The notes beneath the pieces are model-generated. The model made no database searches. It saw only the letters and a list, made by a program, of their open reading frames with translations, and was not told the origin of the DNA. From the NCBI RefSeq assembly GCF_964020175.1, contig NZ_OZ026541.1:310001-374000 (forward strand): DNA of 64,000 nucleotides, given 5' to 3'. Source of the stretch: Candidatus Mesenet endosymbiont of Phosphuga atrata (GTDB lineage Bacteria > Pseudomonadota > Alphaproteobacteria > Rickettsiales > Anaplasmataceae). Of this stretch, positions 46,366 through 55,765 are shown piece after piece. Both the position numbers and the translations under genes were made by a program. The first letter of the stretch is position 1, and each line of letters begins with the position of its first letter.

Positions 46366-46523
46366 TTATTTAAATTAGAAAAATATTTTAAATCCTGCGT
46401 AAAATCTAGATAAAAATAAAAAAATAATTCAGATGAGATGATGAATGCAAGGAAGCTATGAGATAAAATCTAATATATCATTTTTTTAATACATACAACT
46501 ACTTTAAAATGAAAATTTCTAAA

Positions 46524-47717
46524 TTAGTATAGATCTAATTGACCAAAACTGCTGTAAAGTGGGGTGAAAACTGCCATTATGATCCACATAATCAAAAGGC
46601 CTAATATTATTACAAATGCTGGTTTGATGATTGAAATTAAGCTATCAATTGCATCATTAATCTCTGTATCATAAAAAGTATTAATGTTGCTTATTGCCTC
46701 AGTAATATTGCTGCTTTTTTCTCCGATGTTGAACATATGAACGGCAAATCCTGGAAATTGGTTTGTTTCTTGCATAGCGGAAGTTAAAGTCTTACCGTTT
46801 GATATAGAGACCTTAGCATTTATTAATGCCTCCTTTATTACCAGATTTTTTACTGCATCTTTGGCATTGTCGATTGAATTTAAAATATCCAAACCACTCC
46901 CATAACATAATGTAAAAAATCGACAAAACCTTGATATTTCAATTTTGCGTATTAATTTTCCTATTATTGGCAGTGAAATTGTTATCTTAGAGCAGGAGTA
47001 ATTTATAGTTTTTTTTGCTATATAAATAAGCAGGGGAAATAGAGCAGCAACCATTAAGATTATACTCTTGTTTGTAGCACAAAAATTAACTATTGAGATA
47101 AGTAGTTTAGTATAAATAGGTAGTGCAATCTCTTGTTCAGTCAAAAAAGTTTCAATAGCTGGTATTACAGTAAACGTCATAACGCACACAACAATACAGA
47201 TAACAATAAGCATAAATAGAGGATAAGCTATAGCTCTTTTTATTTTATTTTGCAGCTTTAAACTCCATTTTAAATGATCTGCAATGTAGGAAAATACTTC
47301 TGCTAACTTTCCAGACTTTTCTCCAACTGCTACTAAGGCAATGAATAATTTTTCAAATACCTTTGGATGTTTAAGTAATGCTGAGGATAGCATACTGCCA
47401 GACCTTACATCTTCACACACTTCACTAAAAATTGTCTTAGCAGCAGAATTATTTATCGAGCAGCATAGTTCCTCAAGGGAATTTATAAGTTGCAGCCCTG
47501 CTCTTTCCATTTGCTCAATATGAGTGCATACTCTTATTAAATCTTTTGTGCTGATTTTCTTAGGCAAAAATGACCGATTTTTCTGCACATGGTAATCAAT
47601 TAAGTATAATCCTATCTCATTTAGTTTAGCTTCCAACTCTTTTTCATCTGTAGCGTAAAGCTTATCACGCACTTTATGGCAGGCATGGTTTAATGCTTTA
47701 TAATAATAAATAGGCAT
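46524..47717 (-). CDS. type II secretion/type IV pilus inner-membrane protein GspF
   Basis: A polytopic platform protein of type II secretion or type IV pili. Two T2SSF domains are visible (RVCTHIEQMERAGLQLINSL and RFCRFFTLCYGSGLDILNSI), each with the glycine-rich turn (AVGEKSGKLAEV and NIGEKSSNITEA) and membrane helices. The frame is open from 47903, but the ATG at 47717 (MPIYYYKALNHACHK) is where GspF proteins start, giving 397 residues. The longer version would run through a lipoprotein gene on the other strand. The partner ATPase is at 28.1-29.7 kb. Confidence 0.9.
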   Translation of the reverse strand: MPIYYYKALNHACHKVRDKLYATDEKELEAKLNEIGLYLIDYHVQKNRSFLPKKISTKDLIRVCTHIEQMERAGLQLINSLEELCCSINNSAAKTIFSEVCEDVRSGSMLSSALLKHPKVFEKLFIALVAVGEKSGKLAEVFSYIADHLKWSLKLQNKIKRAIAYPLFMLIVICIVVCVMTFTVIPAIETFLTEQEIALPIYTKLLISIVNFCATNKSIILMVAALFPLLIYIAKKTINYSCSKITISLPIIGKLIRKIEISRFCRFFTLCYGSGLDILNSIDNAKDAVKNLVIKEALINAKVSISNGKTLTSAMQETNQFPGFAVHMFNIGEKSSNITEAISNINTFYDTEINDAIDSLISIIKPAFVIILGLLIMWIIMAVFTPLYSSFGQLDLY

Positions 47718-47778
47718 GTTTACAAATATTAGATATAGAGTTACTATAATAGTATTATTAAGTACATATGAATTTGAA

Positions 47779-47937
47779 ATGCTGAGAAAGATTTTTAATA
47801 TTTTAGTTATACTAACTTTAGTAGGAAGTTTATCTTCTTGTTTTATGTCAAAAGAACGCAGATTAAAAAGTCCATGCATTGGCATAAGTAGTGGGCCTTG
47901 CATAAGAGAGCCTGTAAATGACTATTGGTTAAAATAG
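47779..47937 (+). CDS. small lipoprotein
   Basis: A 52-residue protein starting MLRKIFNILVILTLVGSLSS with the lipobox Cys at residue 21 (LSSC), so lipidation and anchoring are expected. The mature part SPCIGISSGPCIREPVNDYW contains two cysteines and resembles short lipoproteins that I recall in Rickettsiales. An in-frame ATG exists at 47716, but the internal ATG gives the proper signal peptide. It overlaps no coding sequence once gspF starts at 47717. Confidence 0.75.
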   Translation: MLRKIFNILVILTLVGSLSSCFMSKERRLKSPCIGISSGPCIREPVNDYWLK

Positions 47938-47979
47938 GTATTTAGTAGGCTTTTGAATATTTGTAAATTTTATTGATAT

Positions 47980-49170
47980 ATGTACAAGTTTCCAGTGTTG
48001 CTGTCTATAGTACTAGCAGTAATATCCTATTATTTGCACAATGATTTTATATTTGGTGGAGCTAAACTTATAAGTGATATCTTTATTAGTTTACTTAAAC
48101 TTATTAGTTTGCCATTGGTTTTTTTTTCTATTACTGCAACTATTTCAGGACTGAAGAATTCTATAGAAATTAAAACTCTGACAAAGAAAACTTTATTTTA
48201 TACATTACTTACTACCACTGTAGCAGCACTTATTGCTTTATCTATTTATTTACTCATCAATCCAGCAAATAAGCATTTGGTGAGTAGCTCTATAGGGAAT
48301 GCGAATGCTAACTACAATCATAGTTATTTCTCTTACTTGTATTCACTTATCCCTTCTAATTTCATTCAAGTCTTTCTTGATAATAATGTTGCTGGTAGTA
48401 TATTGCTCGCTTTTCTTATTGGTTTTGCTGTAATTTCCTTACCCGAGCAGAAGCAAGATATATTGCATCAAATATTTTCCGCACTTTTTGATACTTTACT
48501 TATTATAGCTAGACATATACTAAAACTTATGCCACTTGCCGTTTGGGCATTTATTACATGTTTTTTATATGAAGTAAAAGGTAGTAGTGAGTTTTACAAT
48601 ATAATTTGGTATCTTGTGTGCATATCACTAGCAAATCTTATCCAAGCATTTGTAATTCTGCCACTACTTATGTTGTACAAAGGCGTATCACCAATTCAAA
48701 CTTTTAAAGGAGTTATACCTGCACTAGTTTTGGCATTTTTTTCTAAATCATCCAGTGCAACACTACCAACTACCATCGAATGTGTGCAAAATAAACTTAA
48801 AGTACCTAAAAAATTATCTTCTTTTGTATTACCAATATGCACAACAATTAATATGAATGCATGTGCTGCCTTTATTTTAACTACAGTGCTTTTTGTTTCA
48901 GAAAGTAATGGTTACAATTTTTCATTAGGTGAGATGTTTATATGGATACTTTTATCTATTGGTGCAGCGATAGGTAATGCTGGAGTGCCAATGGGCTGCT
49001 ATTTTATGGCAACAAGCTACCTTATATCAATGAAAATTCCTTTAAACATAATGGGAATTATATTACCAGTATATACAATACTTGACATGTTTGAAACGGC
49101 TATAAATGTCTGGTCAGATATCTGTATAACACGAGTAATTCATAAAGAGTGTAGTCGAAGATTAACTTAG
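47980..49170 (+). CDS. dicarboxylate/amino acid:cation symporter (DAACS family)
   Basis: A 396-residue inner-membrane symporter related to GltP and DctA, with eight helices and two re-entrant loops. Diagnostic segments are LKLISLPLVFFSITATISGL, the first hairpin FFSKSSSATLPTTIECVQN, VLPICTTINMNACAAFILTT with the NMD-like substrate motif altered to NMN, and GNAGVPMGCYFMA. Substrates are probably glutamate, aspartate or C4-dicarboxylates taken from the host. It follows the lipoprotein gene by 42 bp. Confidence 0.93.
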   Translation: MYKFPVLLSIVLAVISYYLHNDFIFGGAKLISDIFISLLKLISLPLVFFSITATISGLKNSIEIKTLTKKTLFYTLLTTTVAALIALSIYLLINPANKHLVSSSIGNANANYNHSYFSYLYSLIPSNFIQVFLDNNVAGSILLAFLIGFAVISLPEQKQDILHQIFSALFDTLLIIARHILKLMPLAVWAFITCFLYEVKGSSEFYNIIWYLVCISLANLIQAFVILPLLMLYKGVSPIQTFKGVIPALVLAFFSKSSSATLPTTIECVQNKLKVPKKLSSFVLPICTTINMNACAAFILTTVLFVSESNGYNFSLGEMFIWILLSIGAAIGNAGVPMGCYFMATSYLISMKIPLNIMGIILPVYTILDMFETAINVWSDICITRVIHKECSRRLT

Positions 49171-49278
49171 TTTCTCTTTTTTTCGAATTTTAAGTTCTTT
49201 TTACCTCAATGACTTCAATCTTACAAAATTATTGAGATTTTGTATTACAAGCGCAAGCTCCTCGGCAAGTGCAATTCT

Positions 49279-49617
49279 CTATTTTACTGTTTGGTAAGGA
49301 TCCTTCCTTATTAACAGTATTTTACTTACTTTTTTCTTATCTTCGTCTGGCATTTCAACACCTTCTTGCGTAATTTTTTCAATTTGTCTATGAGATTCTC
49401 TCTTATTTAGATGCAGCTCTGATTCAAATTGCTCACAAAATTCTTTCCTATCCATTTCTTGGGCAAAAGAACTATTATTCAATCTATAAAAAAGTTCTAT
49501 ACACTCAAGTGTTTTTTTGAGAAAATCTTTGAGTTTATTTGTACCGCAGTTTCCTTCCATATTTAATATTGTACTGATAAAATGAGATTTCGTATCTTTC
49601 TTTATCTCTGCCGCCAC
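49279..49617 (-). CDS. hypothetical protein, possibly 5'-truncated
   Basis: A 112-residue charged helical protein from a GTG at 49617. The same frame stays open upstream to 49743 without a better start, reading NEVECQHCTFKEKGTRRKKL, so the real gene may have begun further upstream and lost its start. The IS630 element begins only about 60 bp beyond. The C-terminal half (EFCEQFESELHLNKRES) is acidic-basic mixed. No domain recognised. Confidence 0.45.
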   Translation of the reverse strand: MAAEIKKDTKSHFISTILNMEGNCGTNKLKDFLKKTLECIELFYRLNNSSFAQEMDRKEFCEQFESELHLNKRESHRQIEKITQEGVEMPDEDKKKVSKILLIRKDPYQTVK

Positions 49618-49804
49618 TTTTCTTTGTCCTACTTTTCTTGACTTGTCCTGTTGCTTCTCAAGCTTTTTTCTTCTTGTGCCTTTTTCCTTAAATGTGCAGT
49701 GCTGGCATTCAACCTCATTATTGTCATAAATCTTTATCTTATCTCATTCAGACCTTTAAAGGAAGGTCTATAGCTATAAAATGAGAATAGACTTCTTTCG
49801 AAAC

Positions 49805-50725
49805 TATAGTATATTCTAAACTAAATGATAAGCTTCAGTAATGGCTTTACCAAAAAAAAGTAATAAGTTTTCTTGTTGATACATTCTAGGTCTTAGCCAA
49901 CTTTTTATTGTATGCCAACAGTGCTCAATGGGATTCAAATCTGGAGAATATGTAGGAAGATAGAGCAGATGGCAATATGCGCTTTCTATTAATTCCTTTG
50001 TTTTGGCAGTTTTATGGAAAGTAGCATTGTCCATAATTATTGTGGTGCCACGCTGCAATTGTGGCAGTAATATTTGCCCTAACCACATATTAAACACTTC
50101 CTTATCACATCCACCTGTAAAAGTCATTGGTGCGATAAATCTTTTCTCAATCCAACCTCCTATCATACTAATTCTTTGGCGTTTTTTACCTAAAATATCC
50201 GCATAAATTTTCTCTCCTCGCAAAGCTCTTCCATATTCCCGATATAACCTATTGTCAACTCCAGCTTCATCTACATACACAATGCTCGAATGGTCTATTT
50301 TGGCGATCTTTTTAATAAATTTTTGTCTATCCTCATAACTTCGCTCTCGATAAATTGTGACTTTTTTTTAATGTGATTTTTAGCTGTTATACCAAATTGC
50401 ACTTATTCCGAAACCAAGGTTCTGTTTCATCTCTGCTAGCGTATGATCTGGGTGCTTTTTTACATACTCTGCAAGCATTTGTGGGTCTATTTTTCGTATG
50501 AAACCACTGGGTTTCGTTGGTTTCAGACTTTCACCAGCAGCTTTCTTTTTTAGCCACCTATATAATGTCGCTATCCCCACCTCAAAAAGCTCCGCAATCT
50601 CAGCTTTTGATTTTCCTTTTTTAACCAAAGATACTGCTTTTTCCGTAAATCCACGCTGTACGCCATTTCCTTCATTCCCCAAAATGCTCATTATACCTTT
50701 ATCATTTGTTTTTGAAAGTACTATA
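49805..50725 (-). mobile_element. IS630-family element with broken transposase
   Basis: The borders TATAGTATATTC on the left and GAAAGTACTATA on the right form short inverted ends with TA targets. The transposase is split. 50380-50691 encodes a 103-residue helix-turn-helix part (SKAEIAELFEVGIATLYRWL). 49816-50280 and its upstream extension encode the DDE part (IVYVDEAGVDNRLYREYGRA, TIIMDNATFHKT, NPIEHCWHTIKSWL). The halves are in different frames, separated by a stop before an A8 run. The DDE residues are intact, so decay is recent or a frameshift is needed for expression. Confidence 0.8.
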
Positions 50726-50726
50726 C

Positions 50727-50920
50727 TTTCGCTACAAAAACAAATTCAAAAAGAAAAATTGCATCTAACGACAAAATTAATAACAACCTCTCCCATAAAA
50801 AAAGTAGACTTCAAGAAAATGTTGAGGTATGCATAAAGCCATCTAGTGAATTAACGATACCAAATATGTCTAGCAAGTTAACTAATACTACTAGAGGTAA
50901 TGCATTATTGGAGCTGTGAC
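50727..50920 (+). pseudogene. C-terminal remnant of an interrupted gene
   Basis: Starting right at the IS630 border, the + strand is open for about 60 codons (KTNSKRKIASNDKINNNLSH onward, ending RGNALLEL and a stop) with no start codon near its beginning. The composition is like the Ser/Asn/Lys-rich tails of local unknown proteins. It is most simply the end of a gene cut by the IS. The left-hand part is not evident on the other side. Confidence 0.35.
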
Positions 50921-50982
50921 ATATTTTTATGACGTGGTTAAATATGTTTTTTTGCTTCAGTTAAATTGTAACTTCAAATATA

Positions 50983-52494
50983 TCAATGACAGAAGCTGCG
51001 AATTCCAGTGAACAGCATTGCTATATTATTTTTATCTGCCTCTTCTATTACCTCTTTATCTTTTACAGACCCTCCTGGTTGTATTATTGCTGTTATTCCA
51101 GCATTTGCGCTTTGTGTTATACTATCTGAAAAGGGAAAAAATGCATCTGAAGCTAAAACCGCTCCTTGACAATTCCCTGCTTTTTCAATTGCAATTTTAA
51201 CACTATCAATTCTACTCATTTGCCCAGCACCTATGCCAATTGCACTGTGATTTTTTGCAATAACAATAGCGTTTGATTTTACATGTTTACACACCTTCCA
51301 CGCAAAGAGCAATTCATTTTTCTCCACTTCTGTAGCAAAGCGCCTGGTTACTTGTTTCATTTCTTTTATTGTCAATTGATGCAGGTCATTTTCTTGAACG
51401 AGAAAACCACCAGTAACATTTTTAATATTATATTTATTTTGCTTATATGATTTAGAAATGATGATGCGCAGGTTTTTCTTTTTTTGTAAAACTGCGAGTG
51501 CTTCTCTGCTTATAGACGGTGCTATTACTACCTCTATAAACATTTTATTTATCTCCTCTGCCAGTTCTAACTCTATCTCTCTATTGAACGCGATCACGCC
51601 ACCAAAACTACTAACTTCATCACAAAGCAAAGCTTTTTTATAAGCATTAAAAATATCACTTCCAAGTGCTACTCCACAAGGATTTGTGTGCTTAATTATA
51701 GCAGCTGCCGGTTCTGCAAATTCAGCTACTATTTTTATAGCAGCTTCTATATCTACTATGTTATTATAACTTAAATCTTTGCTACCATAACACTTCTCCA
51801 GCGGATATTGAGTGAACTCGTCACTGTAAAAAGCAGCCTTTTGGTGTGGGTTTTCACCACACCTTAAATCCTGCACCTTTTGTCCATGAGATATAAAAAA
51901 CTTTGGTAAATCATCACTTTTATTCTCTAGCCAATTATAGATATAAGAATCGTAGCTAGACGTTATAGCAAAAGCCCTAGCAGCAAGTTGTTTTCTATAT
52001 TCAAGTGTAGTACTACCACAATTACCATTCATTTGCTCTTTAAGGGTTGAGTAATCACCAATTTTGGAAATTATAGTTACAAAGTGAAAATTCTTGGCCG
52101 CTGCTCTCATCAGTGCCACGCCACCTATATCTATCTGCTCTATTACTTGTTCTTCAGATAGGTTAACATCAGAAGAAGCTCGCAAAAAAGGATAAAGATT
52201 GACAATTAAAAGGTCTATCGACTCAATGTTTAATCGATCAATTTCAGCATTATGTTGCTTGCGATTATTTAAAATTCCTCCATGCACTTTAGGATGTAAC
52301 GTCTTTACTCTGCCATCAAGTATCTCTGGAAATCCTGTATAGTCTGATACTTCTTGAGTATTAATACCGGCTTCGAGCAATGTTTTGTGAGTGTTACCTG
52401 TTGATATTATTTCAACCTCTTGCTCAAGCAAAAAAGATGCAAGATCTACAATGTTTGTTTTATTGTAAACTGAAATCAGAGCTCTTTTTATCAT
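50983..52494 (-). CDS. purH: bifunctional AICAR transformylase/IMP cyclohydrolase
   Basis: Carries out the last two steps of IMP synthesis. The 503-residue protein has an N-terminal MGS-like cyclohydrolase domain (ALISVYNKTNIVDLASFLLE, VKTLHPKVHGGILNNR) and a C-terminal transformylase. The latter has LRCGENPHQKAAFY, AAIIKHTNPCGVALG, VSSFGGVIAFNREI and the end region ITAIIQPGGSVKDKEVIEEA. The start overlaps the fabZ end by 35 bp. The start is canonical, so the overlap is real and places purH last in the rseP-bamA-skp-fabZ operon. Confidence 0.97.
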   Translation of the reverse strand: MIKRALISVYNKTNIVDLASFLLEQEVEIISTGNTHKTLLEAGINTQEVSDYTGFPEILDGRVKTLHPKVHGGILNNRKQHNAEIDRLNIESIDLLIVNLYPFLRASSDVNLSEEQVIEQIDIGGVALMRAAAKNFHFVTIISKIGDYSTLKEQMNGNCGSTTLEYRKQLAARAFAITSSYDSYIYNWLENKSDDLPKFFISHGQKVQDLRCGENPHQKAAFYSDEFTQYPLEKCYGSKDLSYNNIVDIEAAIKIVAEFAEPAAAIIKHTNPCGVALGSDIFNAYKKALLCDEVSSFGGVIAFNREIELELAEEINKMFIEVVIAPSISREALAVLQKKKNLRIIISKSYKQNKYNIKNVTGGFLVQENDLHQLTIKEMKQVTRRFATEVEKNELLFAWKVCKHVKSNAIVIAKNHSAIGIGAGQMSRIDSVKIAIEKAGNCQGAVLASDAFFPFSDSITQSANAGITAIIQPGGSVKDKEVIEEADKNNIAMLFTGIRSFCH

Positions 52495-52918
52495 TTTGAA
52501 TCATTGCTAAAATTGTTGCTTCTGCAACTAAGTCATCTTCAACATATGCACCACAAGAAAATTTACATGTGTTTTGACGATGATTTATCACTTGTGAATG
52601 CAATACTAATGTATCCCCGGGAATAACTGGTTTGCGAAATTTTGCATTTTCAATAGACATAAAATATACAACTTTTTTATCTTCTTGATTTAAAACACAT
52701 ACTGCAGAAGTTTGCGCCATAGCTTCAATAATAAGTACCCCAGGCATAACTGGATGATCTGGAAAATGACCAGAGAAATAATATTCGTTAAATGTAACAT
52801 TTTTTATTGCTTTTGCACTCTTACATGACTCATATTCTATCACTCTATCTATTAGTAAAAATGGATATGAATGCGGCAATAATTTAATGATCTCATTTAT
52901 GTTAAACGGCAATTGCAT
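52460..52918 (-). CDS. fabZ: 3-hydroxyacyl-ACP dehydratase
   Basis: Dehydrates 3-hydroxyacyl-ACP in fatty-acid elongation. The 152-residue hot-dog-fold protein has LLPHSYPFLLIDRVIEYE, the catalytic histidine in SGHFPDHPVMPGVLIIEAMA (with the catalytic Glu in the same stretch) and KFRKPVIPGDTLVLH. The start overlaps the skp stop by one base. In many Gram-negatives lpxD and lpxA flank fabZ. Here they do not. Confidence 0.97.
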   Translation of the reverse strand: MQLPFNINEIIKLLPHSYPFLLIDRVIEYESCKSAKAIKNVTFNEYYFSGHFPDHPVMPGVLIIEAMAQTSAVCVLNQEDKKVVYFMSIENAKFRKPVIPGDTLVLHSQVINHRQNTCKFSCGAYVEDDLVAEATILAMIQNDKKSSDFSLQ

Positions 52919-53472
52919 TATTTATGCGCTGCTTTGATATCAATACTTGGCATCTTCTTATTTAATATCTTTATTGCCTTATCTGATATATCAACCTCAT
53001 TTCTTGCATAAAAGACTTGCTCTTCTTTTGATATAAATAACACTAAACCTATATTTTCTTCCCCTGCTATATTACTTGCTATATTTTTTACTTCACTTAA
53101 AACCTCTTTAACCGTAGCAATATAAGATTCCCTAAGTTCCATATTTTTTTGTGATAAATCTTGCTGTACTTTTAGCACTGATTCATTAAACTCTCTCATC
53201 TTTTGACTAAAAGCTTCTTCAGATAATATATCTTGCTGTTTAGATATCTCTTGCTTAATTTTATGCAGCTCCTCCTCTTGCTTAGAAGAATCTTCTTGCA
53301 AAGTAGCTTGTTCGCTATCCACCTGCTTTTTTATACTTTGAAAAGCTAAAGATTCAGAGATAATCTTATCTCTATCAACAATTGCAAATTTTACACAATC
53401 TTTATTACTACAAATCCCTTCAGTAGCAAATAATAAAAGAATAACAATAGTAGAAATCAAAAACCGCTTCAT
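52918..53472 (-). CDS. OmpH/Skp-family periplasmic chaperone
   Basis: A periplasmic chaperone that holds unfolded outer-membrane proteins for BamA. The start at 53472 gives a proper signal peptide (MKRFLISTIVILLLFATEGI) and sits one base after the bamA stop; a longer frame to 53520 would overlap bamA. The mature protein (about 164 residues) starts with KFAIVDRDKIISES and continues as a long coiled coil (about residues 45-110), the tentacles of Skp. The end is a small beta/alpha part (NIGLVLFISKEEQVFYAR). Confidence 0.92.
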   Translation of the reverse strand: MKRFLISTIVILLLFATEGICSNKDCVKFAIVDRDKIISESLAFQSIKKQVDSEQATLQEDSSKQEEELHKIKQEISKQQDILSEEAFSQKMREFNESVLKVQQDLSQKNMELRESYIATVKEVLSEVKNIASNIAGEENIGLVLFISKEEQVFYARNEVDISDKAIKILNKKMPSIDIKAAHK

Positions 53473-53473
53473 T

Positions 53474-55765
53474 TTAAATACCAGTATCAACAGAAAACCT
53501 AACAATCTTTGGTAAATCATATGGCTCCTTTGCTAGAGGAAACCCAAAATCTAACCTCATTGGACCTAAAGGAGAATTCCAAGAAAACCCAAAACCTGCT
53601 GAGATTCTTAAAGAATTGTCACTAAAATAATCCTTATTTTTATAGTCTAGACCATATAGTGTGCCATAGTCAACAAATAATGATCCCTTAACACCTGCAT
53701 ACTCAGGCAATCCTATAGGAAAGTCTGCTTGAGTGGTGCCAACAAAATAAAATTTACCACCTAATGCATCCCCACCTAACTTATCTTGATATTTTGAACT
53801 CCACGCTCTTGGCCCTACTCCAGCTAAGTCAAAACCTCTAATTTCATTCATTCCTATAAAAAAGCGCTGACCTATTTTTAATTCTTCATCACTATAAGAA
53901 AAAACATACCCTATACTTCCCTTAAAACGTAGTACAATGTTATCATTGATTTTAGGTAATATAGATTTGAAAACTGCAAAAGAGGCTTCAGATTTAAGAT
54001 AATTTAAAGTGCCACCAAACCCAGATAAGTCCTGGCTTGCACGAAGTAAATAACCATTTTTAGGGCTATATATACTATCAAGTTTATTATAAGTTAGCGT
54101 ATACCCAATTGATGAATCGATGTTTTTCCCTTCCTGCTCTTTTATAAAAAGAGAAGCATTTTTTGCAACATTTACAATGTTATTGTATTTAAAAGAATAA
54201 CGTAAAGACTGACTTAAGTTATCTGTAATATCATAAGACAACCTAGTTATAAATCCCGAATTCTTACTACTAAAGTTACTATCTATACTTTGAGCTTGTG
54301 AAGAAAAAAATACACCAATTCCTAAAGAAACATCAGAATCAAAAATATGATTTTCAGTAAAATCTATGTTATTTGAAAATGACAATGCTGTTTTTTCAAG
54401 CGAAAATGACAACTCCCTTCCAGTACCAAATAAATTCCTTTCCTTAATATTAATGTTTCCCATCAGTCCACTTGCTGTAGAAAATCCTCCACTTATTTGA
54501 AAGCTACTGGTACTTTTTTCTTTTACGCTGACATTAAGATTAACAACATTATCCTGTAATTTATTGCTTTCCATATCCACTATTTCAAAAAGACCTGTAT
54601 TAATCAACTTTCTGCGGGATTTTTGCACCAGAAGAATATTATATGGATCACCTTCTGAAATACTTAATTGACGCCTAATAACTTTGTCTAATGTCTTATT
54701 ATTGCCACTGATATCTATTCTATTAATGTATTCTTCCTTTCCTATTGATACTTTGTAACTGATATCAACAATATCTTCATGTTTATTGTATTCCGGCTCA
54801 ACTTGAGCAAAAATGTAACCTTTATCATTTAAATATTTGTTAATTTTCATAGCGGTGCCATTTACTGCTTCAGCACTAAATACTTCTCCGCTTTTGATCT
54901 TTAACATTTTTGTTATTTCTTGCTCAATATTTTGTAGCTGTGAGTCAACATTAACTTGAGTGGAACCAACGTTATATTTTGTCCCTTCCTCAATTAAAAG
55001 TGTTAGATAAGCACCAAAATTATCATCAAATTCAACAACTGAATTGACTATAACATCAATGTATCCTTTGTTTGAATAAAAGTAACCAATTAAAGCTTTA
55101 TCAAGCATGATGCGTTCTGGAAGGTATTTTGCATTGCTATTAAAAATTCTAGCTGCCTTATATTCTTTGCTGTAAATAACGTGCTTTAATTCATTATCAG
55201 AGAATTTCTTATTACCAATAAATCCAATTCGTTTAACTGAAGATGTTCGCCCCTCTTCTATTTTTAGTACTATATCAATCCTGTTATTTTCAAGCTTCAT
55301 AATTTCATACTTCACCTTAGCTTGAAGTTTGCTAGCGCTATTTCTATAAGTAGAAGTGAGATTTATTATGTCATTCTTCAATTTTGCTTCAGTGAAAGTA
55401 GCAAGTGGTTTAAGCCCTAATATATTGTTTTTTATCTCCTTACTGCTTAATGCACGATTTCCACTTATAATTATATTATTAACTATAGGGTTTTCTTTTA
55501 GTGTAATTATCAGATTTTGTTTCTCATCAACTACTACCTCAATATTACTAAAAAGCCCTGTTTTATGTAGATTTTTTATAATTGCATCAATGTCATTGTC
55601 GTCAACCTCATCACTTATTTTGGCATACGAATGTATAGTCTGGTAATCAAGGCGCTCATTACCAATAATCTCCACAGCTTTAACCTTTTGCCGCATAGCA
55701 TTACTTGAAGCTATAACACAAAAAGGAATAAGCAAAATTGATATAAAAGCTATTATATTCTTCAT
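53474..55765 (-). CDS. bamA: outer membrane protein assembly factor BamA
   Basis: The central beta-barrel insertase of the outer membrane. The 763-residue protein has a signal peptide (IIAFISILLIPFCVIASS). Five POTRA domains run from about residue 28 to 425, with repeated units such as KVKAVEIIGNERLDYQTIHS and SSVKRIGFIGNKKFSDNELK. The C-terminal 16-strand barrel includes the lid motif region KIGQRFFIGMNEIRGFDLAG with VGPRAW after it. It overlaps rseP by four bases. It is needed to insert the P44/Msp2 proteins encoded elsewhere in this window. Confidence 0.97.
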   Translation of the reverse strand: MKNIIAFISILLIPFCVIASSNAMRQKVKAVEIIGNERLDYQTIHSYAKISDEVDDNDIDAIIKNLHKTGLFSNIEVVVDEKQNLIITLKENPIVNNIIISGNRALSSKEIKNNILGLKPLATFTEAKLKNDIINLTSTYRNSASKLQAKVKYEIMKLENNRIDIVLKIEEGRTSSVKRIGFIGNKKFSDNELKHVIYSKEYKAARIFNSNAKYLPERIMLDKALIGYFYSNKGYIDVIVNSVVEFDDNFGAYLTLLIEEGTKYNVGSTQVNVDSQLQNIEQEITKMLKIKSGEVFSAEAVNGTAMKINKYLNDKGYIFAQVEPEYNKHEDIVDISYKVSIGKEEYINRIDISGNNKTLDKVIRRQLSISEGDPYNILLVQKSRRKLINTGLFEIVDMESNKLQDNVVNLNVSVKEKSTSSFQISGGFSTASGLMGNINIKERNLFGTGRELSFSLEKTALSFSNNIDFTENHIFDSDVSLGIGVFFSSQAQSIDSNFSSKNSGFITRLSYDITDNLSQSLRYSFKYNNIVNVAKNASLFIKEQEGKNIDSSIGYTLTYNKLDSIYSPKNGYLLRASQDLSGFGGTLNYLKSEASFAVFKSILPKINDNIVLRFKGSIGYVFSYSDEELKIGQRFFIGMNEIRGFDLAGVGPRAWSSKYQDKLGGDALGGKFYFVGTTQADFPIGLPEYAGVKGSLFVDYGTLYGLDYKNKDYFSDNSLRISAGFGFSWNSPLGPMRLDFGFPLAKEPYDLPKIVRFSVDTGI

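Noticed and set aside
47718-47903. 62-codon N-terminal extension of the GspF-like gene
   Set aside because: GspF proteins start at the MPxYxY motif found at 47717, and the extension would run antisense through a lipoprotein gene with a clear lipobox.
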